The translations under genes and the position numbers were made by a program. Shown here in pieces: positions 62,926-64,000 of a stretch of 64,000 bases of DNA. How positions within the stretch are numbered: the stretch's first letter is position 1; each line of letters starts with the position of its first letter. This stretch comes from Cryobacterium sp. GrIS_2_6 (GTDB lineage Bacteria > Actinomycetota > Actinomycetes > Actinomycetales > Microbacteriaceae). The stretch covers positions 744,001 through 808,000 of the forward strand of contig NZ_JAXCHP010000001.1 in the NCBI RefSeq assembly GCF_035984545.1. Direction: 5' to 3'. A model generated the notes under the pieces. It was not told the origin of the DNA, made no database searches, and worked only from the letters and a program-made list of their open reading frames with translations.

Positions 62926-64000
62926 CTAGTTAGCGGCGATGTCCTGCACGACCGCGCAGGCGACAGGAGCCCGGTTGATGAGCGTCGAGGTGGAGAAGAC
63001 TTCACCGTCGAAGCGGGGGCCGCCGCCGACGCCCGTGCCACGGTTGGTCGCGTACTCGTAGTCGGCGACGTCGTGCAGCGAGCGGACCTCGAGCACGTTG
63101 CTGATGTTCGAGTTCGGGAACGGCACCGTGTCGCTGACGGCGATGAGGGTTCCGGGGGTGAGGTTCGGGTGAACCTCGATCCGGACCGGGACACCGCCGG
63201 CAGCCTTGTTCACGTAGTGCGTGACGTAGCCGCCACCGGTCACGTCCGTGCGTCCTTCGGCGCCCGGGGTGAAGAACGTGTTCGCGGCACCGTTGGCGAG
63301 GAGCAGCTTGCTGATGCTGTTCGATTCCTGCGCGGACACGAGGTAGCGGGTCGGGGAGAGCTGCACCGTGTTGAAGATGCGTGTGTTGAGCGCGTCGAGC
63401 TCGTTGATGGACTGGCCCGAGCTGGTGAATGTGGAACCGCCGAGGCTGGTGAACCCGGCACCCGAGTTGATGCCGGAGCCGCGGGTGACGAGGCCCGTTG
63501 CACCACCGGTCACGTAGTCACCCGCGAGGGTGGCGAGCAGGCCGTTGAAGTCCGTCGCCTTGGCCGAGGAATCAGCGACGGGGACAGAGGTCGGCGCGAC
63601 ACCGTAGATGCCGGGGAGGTTCGGGACGGGCTGGTTGGAACCGGCCGGGGTCGTCAGGAACGTGACCGTGTTGACGGTGGTCGTGGTGATGTAGAAACCG
63701 CCGACGAACCAGTCATAGGCGACAGCGCCGGGGATGCTGGCCACGGTTGCGGTCAGCGTCGAGGTTGCGCCGGTCGTGATCTGCGAACCCTGCGCGGAGG
63801 CGATGGTGGATCCGCCGTAGGAGTAGTTCGAGCCGGTGCGCGCCGCGACCTTGATCAGGTACGTGGCCGCTGCGACGGTTCCGCCCGTGGCCGCGGTGGC
63901 CGTGGTGGGCACGGCGGGAGTCGGCAGGGCGAAGTTCTGGCCGCCGAGCAGCTTCTTGTCCGAACCGATCTTCCACTGGTTCATCGCGTTGATGACGGCG
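62926..64000 (-). CDS. Phage major capsid-like protein (cut by window edge)
   Basis: At least 357 residues. The frame continues past 64000, so the true start is outside, and the ATG at 63984 may be internal (AVINAMNQWKIGSDKKLLGG). The middle is an Ig/Fn3-like beta insert (AAATYLIKVAARTGSNYSYGG, VAYDWFVGGFYITTTTVN) in a protein otherwise fitting capsid-type motifs: NELDALNTRIFNTVQLSPTRYLV, LEVRSLHDVADYEYATNRG and the C-terminal EVFSTSTLINRAPVACAVVQDI. It precedes the connector genes as a capsid gene should. A major capsid protein is likely, but no scaffold or protease is in view to confirm it. Confidence 0.75.
   Translation of the reverse strand, partial: AVINAMNQWKIGSDKKLLGGQNFALPTPAVPTTATAATGGTVAAATYLIKVAARTGSNYSYGGSTIASAQGSQITTGATSTLTATVASIPGAVAYDWFVGGFYITTTTVNTVTFLTTPAGSNQPVPNLPGIYGVAPTSVPVADSSAKATDFNGLLATLAGDYVTGGATGLVTRGSGINSGAGFTSLGGSTFTSSGQSINELDALNTRIFNTVQLSPTRYLVSAQESNSISKLLLANGAANTFFTPGAEGRTDVTGGGYVTHYVNKAAGGVPVRIEVHPNLTPGTLIAVSDTVPFPNSNISNVLEVRSLHDVADYEYATNRGTGVGGGPRFDGEVFSTSTLINRAPVACAVVQDIAAN

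Larger units (their letters stand above)
47016..64000. mobile_element. Siphovirus-type prophage, structural and lysis half
   Basis: From the tRNA-Arg to the window edge the genes are phage structural and lysis functions in standard order, read leftwards: capsid-like, connectors, tail tube, G/G-T chaperones, gp10-like, tape measure, distal tail, baseplate and fibre, endolysin, small membrane proteins, tail esterase. No integrase, repressor, terminase or portal gene is in the window, so the element continues beyond 64000. All late genes are open, so the structural module looks intact. Two genes on the plus strand look like lysogeny-time cargo. Confidence 0.93.

Overview
The window is a high-GC chromosomal segment that reads as an actinobacterium. 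Microbacteriaceae is the most likely family; this is inferred from gene content and was not tested by search. Pointers are the pyrH-frr-cdsA order, a GlgE-type glucan pathway, DivIVA-family coiled-coil proteins, a mycothiol-type DinB-fold protein, a DUF222/HNH gene, GTG/TTG starts, and many genes whose -10 hexamer (TANNNT) lies 6-7 nt before the start codon, as in leaderless transcription.

Bases 1-46,939 are host chromosome. 1-2,200: end of pyrH, frr, cdsA. 2,248-5,717: small DivIVA protein, secreted lysozyme-like protein, small unknown, hydrolase, AI-2E-family permease. 5,746-10,365: long DivIVA-type coiled coil, divergent from a membrane protein and a cysteine-less thioredoxin/TPR protein, closed by a perfect 22-bp hairpin. 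10,441-20,066: alpha-glucan cluster, with glgE-glgB making and branching polymer and glgP and glgX degrading it, interrupted by ybaK. 20,151-28,012: cysteine desulfurase and mnmA (tRNA 2-thiouridine), ligA, a hydrolase/PadR pair and a DUF1023 hydrolase. 28,048-32,864: gatCAB, a small unknown and a ferritin-VIT metal transporter. 33,199-36,439: a DUF222/HNH gene abutting a decayed polyamine-type ABC permease pair. 36,452-40,188: DinB-fold protein, DNA polymerase IV, GerW-like protein, NhaA. 40,325-44,315: a TPP riboswitch followed by ykoE-ykoD-ykoC (thiamine/HMP precursor ECF transporter) and two small genes. 44,321-46,816: a degenerate DD-peptidase, a zincin, tRNA-His and oligoribonuclease.

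From about 47,016 to the right edge is a siphovirus-type prophage next to tRNA-Arg(TCT), whose 3' end is probably the attachment site. Structural and lysis genes run on the minus strand in normal order when read leftwards: capsid-like protein, connectors, tail tube, G and G-T tail chaperones, gp10-like protein, tape measure, distal tail, baseplate/fibre proteins, endolysin, three small membrane proteins, and a tail protein with an SGNH esterase. The integrase and replication genes must lie outside the window.

Most notable points: a canonical CCCGGGC slippery heptamer in the right phase to make a -1 frameshifted G-T tail chaperone; an unannotated 20-residue Cys/His-rich micro-CDS joined by TGATG and TAATG overlaps to its neighbours; two plus-strand exported-protein genes ('morons') inserted against the minus-strand phage transcript, each sharing its stop codon region with a phage gene; and a host DD-carboxypeptidase homologue that has lost both the SxxK serine and the KTG lysine.
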